Shown here: piece after piece, positions 14,047 to 16,828 of the stretch | How positions within the stretch are numbered: the stretch's first letter is position 1 | Layout: the number at the start of each line of letters is the position of its first letter | Assembly (NCBI GenBank): GCA_023260315.1 | Contig: JALQVQ010000155.1 | Span: forward strand, 1-16,828 | DNA from: Burkholderiaceae bacterium | GTDB lineage: Bacteria > Pseudomonadota > Gammaproteobacteria > Burkholderiales > Burkholderiaceae_C | Direction of reading: 5' to 3' | DNA: 16,828 bases | Position numbers and translations under genes: made by a program | The notes under the pieces: generated by a model | Seen by the model: only the letters and a program-made list of their open reading frames with translations | Told to the model about the DNA's origin: nothing | The model's database searches: none

Positions 14047-15336
14047 ATGAAGTCACGTGTATTCAAACTCGCGCCTGTGGTGACGGGCGTTTTGTTGGGC
14101 TTGTCGCTGTCGGCAGGTACCGCATTTGCCAAGGGTGATGACGCCAACTTGGAGAAGCTCGGCGCTTTCAAAACGACAGGGTCGCCCGACATGAAGACGG
14201 TGCCGCAGGACGGCAAATACGCCGATAACCTGCGCAAGATGTTGAAGAACATCACATTACCCGATGGCTTCAGTATCGAGTTATTCGCAGTTGTACCTGA
14301 CGCCCGTCAAATGGCGGTTAGCCGCAACAAGGCAACTGTTTGGGTGGGCACCCGTAAGTCAACGGTGTGGTCCGTCACTGACCGTGACATGGATAACGTG
14401 GCTGATACCGTGCAGGAATTCAGTCCCAGCGTGAAGTTCGATAACCCCGCTGGCGTTTGCTACTCGCCCGATGGTTTCCTATTCGTCGGTGAGCGCAACC
14501 GCGTACTGATGTTCCCGGCTGCGGAATTCTTCATGGAGGGCTCTGACACCGTTGCCGTGCCAATCGTGCCTCAGGGCACCCTGATTCCACCAGAGGAGGA
14601 GTCTTATAACCACACCGCCCGCGTTTGTACGATCGGCCCAGATGGTCGCATTTACATTTCTTTGGGACAGCCGTTCAACGTGACGCCACCTGAAAAAGTG
14701 GATCTGTTCCGCAAGGTGGGTATTGGCGGTATCGTGAGCTACAAAACCGACGGTACCGACCGCCGCGTTGAGGCCACGGGTATTCGTAACTCTGTGGGTT
14801 TGGCGTTTAACCCCAAGGATAAGAGTTTGTGGTTCACTGACAACCAAGTGGACGGCATGGGCGATGACACCCCTCCGGGCGAGCTGAATCGCGCACCCAA
14901 GATGGGGATGTGGTACGGCCATCCGTATACCGGCGGCGGTGAGGTTCGAACGAACGAGTACAAAGGCAAAGACATTCCCAAGGAATTGGCGGCCATCTAC
15001 GTCAAACCGCAGGTTGAGACCATTGCGCACGCGGCTGATTTGGGTATGAACTTCTACACCGGCGATATGTTCCCGAAAAAGTATCACGGCGCGATTTTTA
15101 GCGTTCAGCACGGGTCTTGGAACTCAGTGAAGCCGAAGGGTCCACGTGTGATGGTCACCTACTTGGACGACAAAGGTAATGCCGCGAAGATGGAGCCGTT
15201 TGCCGACGGTTTCATGAACAAAAACGGCGTTTACATGGGCCGTCCAGCAGACGTGGCCATGTATGTTGATGGCTCATTGCTGGTTGCTGACGACAAGGCG
15301 GGCGCCATTTACCGCATTTCGTACAACGGCAAGTGA
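14047..15336 (+). CDS. Periplasmic PQQ-type sorbosone dehydrogenase family protein
   Basis: 429 residues with a clear signal peptide (1-28, ending GTAFA before KGDD). The rest is a six-bladed-propeller protein of the sorbosone / soluble aldose dehydrogenase superfamily: LPDGFSIELFAVVPDARQMA (71-90), VCYSPDGFLFVGERNRVLMF (137-156), YNHTARVCTIGPDGRIYISL (187-206), GIRNSVGLAFNP (245-256), AADLGMNFYTGDMFP (329-343) and FSVQHGSWNS (351-360). Family members bind PQQ and oxidise sugars or aldehydes in the periplasm, passing electrons to cytochrome c; a small cytochrome c gene follows. Ribosome binding site AGGGA is 6-7 nt before ATG. Substrate is unknown, and PQQ use is inferred from family membership. 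Confidence 0.85.
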   Translation: MKSRVFKLAPVVTGVLLGLSLSAGTAFAKGDDANLEKLGAFKTTGSPDMKTVPQDGKYADNLRKMLKNITLPDGFSIELFAVVPDARQMAVSRNKATVWVGTRKSTVWSVTDRDMDNVADTVQEFSPSVKFDNPAGVCYSPDGFLFVGERNRVLMFPAAEFFMEGSDTVAVPIVPQGTLIPPEEESYNHTARVCTIGPDGRIYISLGQPFNVTPPEKVDLFRKVGIGGIVSYKTDGTDRRVEATGIRNSVGLAFNPKDKSLWFTDNQVDGMGDDTPPGELNRAPKMGMWYGHPYTGGGEVRTNEYKGKDIPKELAAIYVKPQVETIAHAADLGMNFYTGDMFPKKYHGAIFSVQHGSWNSVKPKGPRVMVTYLDDKGNAAKMEPFADGFMNKNGVYMGRPADVAMYVDGSLLVADDKAGAIYRISYNGK

Positions 15337-15368
15337 TTGATTCCAGTGGCTTCTATTGAGAGGCATTC

Positions 15369-15398
15369 GGGCCGAACCCGAGGGTTCGGCCCCTTTTT
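15369..15398 (+). terminator. Intrinsic terminator between dehydrogenase and cytochrome c
   Basis: GGGCCGAACCC (15369-15379) pairs perfectly with GGGTTCGGCCC (15382-15392) around a minimal loop (CGAG as tetraloop), followed by C and five Ts (15394-15398). It lies 32 nt after the dehydrogenase stop and ends 10 nt before the cytochrome ATG. Confidence 0.88.
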
Positions 15399-15408
15399 AA
15401 AAAAAGAT

Positions 15409-15747
15409 ATGACACGTACTTTCAATTTGGCGATCAGCATCGCCGCAGCAGCACTAACGATGACGTCCGCCTCATATGCCGCCGATCGTGAGCTGGCGAG
15501 AAATAAAGTCGAAATGATGTGTGCGAACTGTCATGGCGTTGACGGTATCGCAACGTTGCCCGGCGCAGCGAATCTGGCTGGACAACAAGATGAGTACCTT
15601 CGGGGGCAACTGAAGGCTTACCGTTCGGGCGCACGCAAGGACCCCGTCATGGGCGTTGTCGCGAAGACCCTGAGTGATGAAGACATTGTCAACTTGGCGG
15701 CCTGGTATTCGGGGCTGAAAGTGACCGTTGAGATGCCTTCGCAGTGA
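15409..15747 (+). CDS. Small periplasmic cytochrome c
   Basis: 112 residues: signal peptide (MTRTFNLAISIAAAALTMTS then ASYA, cleavage before ADREL), haem attachment C38-A-N-C41-H42 in MMCANCHGVDG, and M81 in KDPVMGVVAKTLSDEDIVNL as the likely sixth haem ligand. This is a monohaem class I (c5/c553-like) protein, a likely electron acceptor for the upstream dehydrogenase. The ATG at 15409 is chosen because the signal peptide begins there; the frame is open to a TTG at 15337 but would bury the signal. No Shine-Dalgarno is visible: a run of seven As follows the terminator T-run and the gene begins 3 nt later. Confidence 0.88.
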   Translation: MTRTFNLAISIAAAALTMTSASYAADRELARNKVEMMCANCHGVDGIATLPGAANLAGQQDEYLRGQLKAYRSGARKDPVMGVVAKTLSDEDIVNLAAWYSGLKVTVEMPSQ

Positions 15748-15790
15748 ACAGATGAGGCGATGGCTTGTCAAAGGGCGTTAACCATCGAAA

Positions 15791-16126
15791 CTACCCATCG
15801 ACCCATTCACATCGCCCCTGCGATTTTGCGAGGCCTCGGAAGTCACTCGTCCACGTCAGCGTTGCCACGTTGATTTGTATGCGCTCATTGTCGAGGGCGG
15901 TAAAAATCCAAGTGTCATTGACATCAAACTTGTAGACTTTCAGGCCGTCGATTCGGACCTCTTTGACGCGTTTGTCGTCGTATTCAATGCTCACCTCGCG
16001 CGGCCATACCGTTTGGGTGGGCATGTAGACAGGGTCACACAAAAGCCGACCCTGACCCGTCTCGGGTTTTGCTGCATAAGCGCAAAGCGGTGACAGCGCC
16101 ATCGCCAAAAAAAGAGCTTTGATCAT
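15791..16126 (-). CDS. Small exported hypothetical protein
   Basis: 111 residues with a signal peptide (MIKALFLAMALSPLCAYA, cleavage before AKPET) and a beta-rich mature part of about 93 residues (REVSIEYDDKRVKEVRIDGL, KVYKFDVNDTWIFTALDN, RIQINVATLTWTS). Two cysteines, C30 and C106, sit near the ends of the mature chain and could form a disulfide. Not recognised as a named family; the pattern is that of small periplasmic proteins of unknown role. It starts 21 nt after the YqhA-like gene, with AAGG as ribosome binding site 7 nt upstream, so the two are probably co-transcribed. It ends facing the cytochrome c gene, with 43 nt between. Confidence 0.75.
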   Translation of the reverse strand: MIKALFLAMALSPLCAYAAKPETGQGRLLCDPVYMPTQTVWPREVSIEYDDKRVKEVRIDGLKVYKFDVNDTWIFTALDNERIQINVATLTWTSDFRGLAKSQGRCEWVDG

Positions 16127-16147
16127 TCCGACGCCTTGGTTGTTGAA

Positions 16148-16639
16148 TCAATGTTTGCGGGTGGCCTTATCGAGCAAGCCCATCGCCACAGCGGACGCGA
16201 CAAACGTGAGGTGCATGACAACAAACCAAAGCAGTTTATCGTTATCGATATTCGTTGCGTTGACGAAAATTTTGAGCAGGTGAATGGAGGAGATGGCCAC
16301 AATTGATGCGGCTACTTTGCTCTTGAGCGTCGTGGTATCCAAAGTCCCCAGCCAAGAGAGCTTTTCGGTTTCTTCTTTCAACTCAAGCCTCGACACGAAG
16401 TTTTCGTAGCTGGTGAACATGACCATGATGATCAGGCCTGACACCAGCGCGATATCGATGAGCGAGAGCACCACGAGAACGACATCCGCCTCGGTCAATG
16501 TGAGGACATTGGGTAGTAGATGGAAAACCTCTTGGAAAAACTTGATACCCAGCGCAACCAACGTGAGGCTGAGTCCGATGTAAATGGGGGCGAGCAACCA
16601 ACGTGCGGCATACATTGCTCTTTCGATGATCGATTCCAT
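16148..16639 (-). CDS. YqhA / UPF0114 family inner-membrane protein
   Basis: 163 residues, the usual family size (E. coli YqhA is 164). Four hydrophobic segments are visible: about 14-34, 51-75, 108-127 and 136-156. Family-like stretches are [40 protein letters not shown] and [20 protein letters not shown]. Ribosome binding site AGGAGAT stands 7 nt before the ATG. The function of the family is not known. First gene of an apparent pair with the small exported protein. Confidence 0.9.
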   Translation of the reverse strand: MESIIERAMYAARWLLAPIYIGLSLTLVALGIKFFQEVFHLLPNVLTLTEADVVLVVLSLIDIALVSGLIIMVMFTSYENFVSRLELKEETEKLSWLGTLDTTTLKSKVAASIVAISSIHLLKIFVNATNIDNDKLLWFVVMHLTFVASAVAMGLLDKATRKH

Positions 16640-16695
16640 GTGGGATCTCCTGAATTTTTTTGGATGGCGATACTTGGGGCGTTAATCGAGAGGCT

Positions 16696-16828
16696 GTTCT
16701 CGAACGTCACAAATGCACCATTTTTTACACGGCGCCGACCGCGATCCGCTCACTCATCAAAGCGGCTGAAAGCAACGCGTTGGTGCACCCCAACAAGTCA
16801 GATCTCTCGAGCCTGCGTCTATTGGGTT
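16696..16828 (+). pseudogene. 5'-truncated acetyl-CoA synthetase fragment running off the window
   Basis: Reading from 16696, the frame gives [20 protein letters not shown] followed by [20 protein letters not shown] and RLLG, matching a central stretch of acetyl-/propionyl-CoA synthetases (roughly residues 300-345 of about 650). The frame has no stop before the window end. Upstream the same frame stays open to TGA at 16651, but the sequence ([13 protein letters not shown]) no longer resembles the family and there is no ATG; the first 300 or so residues are missing. The breakpoint is near 16695, only about 55 nt from the divergent YqhA-like start. Likely a remnant or partial duplicate; whether the 3' part is intact cannot be seen. 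Confidence 0.72.

Noticed and set aside
14479..15111. 210-codon minus-strand open frame
   Set aside because: Antisense to the sorbosone-dehydrogenase-like gene; no family features.
15758..15787. Inverted repeat CGATGG/CCATCG between cytochrome c and the exported-protein gene
   Set aside because: Six-bp arms with an 18-nt loop and no T-run; too weak to call a terminator.

Overview
The window looks like a chromosomal segment of a Burkholderiales-type betaproteobacterium. This is inferred from protein style only: PstS/Ppx/Ppk1 of betaproteobacterial type, an OlsB-like GNAT gene beside ppk, a short-Q-loop bd-type oxidase, and a MarR/3-hydroxybenzoate hydroxylase pair resembling MobR/MobA of Comamonas. 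I see no rRNA, tRNA, CRISPR array, integrase, transposase or complete mobile element.

Left part (1-5945) is a phosphate and polyphosphate block. pstS (minus, cut by the left edge) and ppx (plus) diverge from a short control region with two Pho boxes, one facing each gene. Convergent to ppx's side lies ppk1 (minus), preceded 7 nt upstream by an OlsB-like N-acyltransferase gene. That gene has its own Pho box, and a 12-bp hairpin abuts its start codon. All three Pho boxes sit exactly 10 nt from a plausible -10 hexamer, so PhoB could switch on phosphate uptake, polyphosphate turnover and phosphorus-free lipid synthesis together. Between ppx and ppk lies a small ribbon-helix-helix-like protein with a repetitive Lys/Ala/Thr tail and a palindromic operator over its -10.

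Middle part (6001-10755): cydB and cydA (minus) encode a cyanide-insensitive-type quinol oxidase. They are followed by an unrecognised HTH protein (minus), a divergent small unknown protein (plus), and a YdjM/DUF457-type membrane protein (plus).

Right part (10756-16828): the C-terminal remnant of a 4HBT thioesterase, a MarR regulator (minus) divergent from a 639-residue flavin hydroxylase of the 3-hydroxybenzoate 4-monooxygenase type (plus), then a periplasmic sorbosone-dehydrogenase-like beta-propeller and a small cytochrome c (plus). A strong intrinsic terminator sits between these last two, almost touching the cytochrome start. Finally a minus-strand pair (YqhA-family membrane protein, then a small exported protein) and, at the edge, a 5'-truncated piece of acetyl-CoA synthetase.

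The best candidates for something not obvious are the compact Pho regulon with its hairpin at the OlsB-like start, the self-contained RHH-like gene, the terminator-abutting cytochrome gene, and the two gene remnants.
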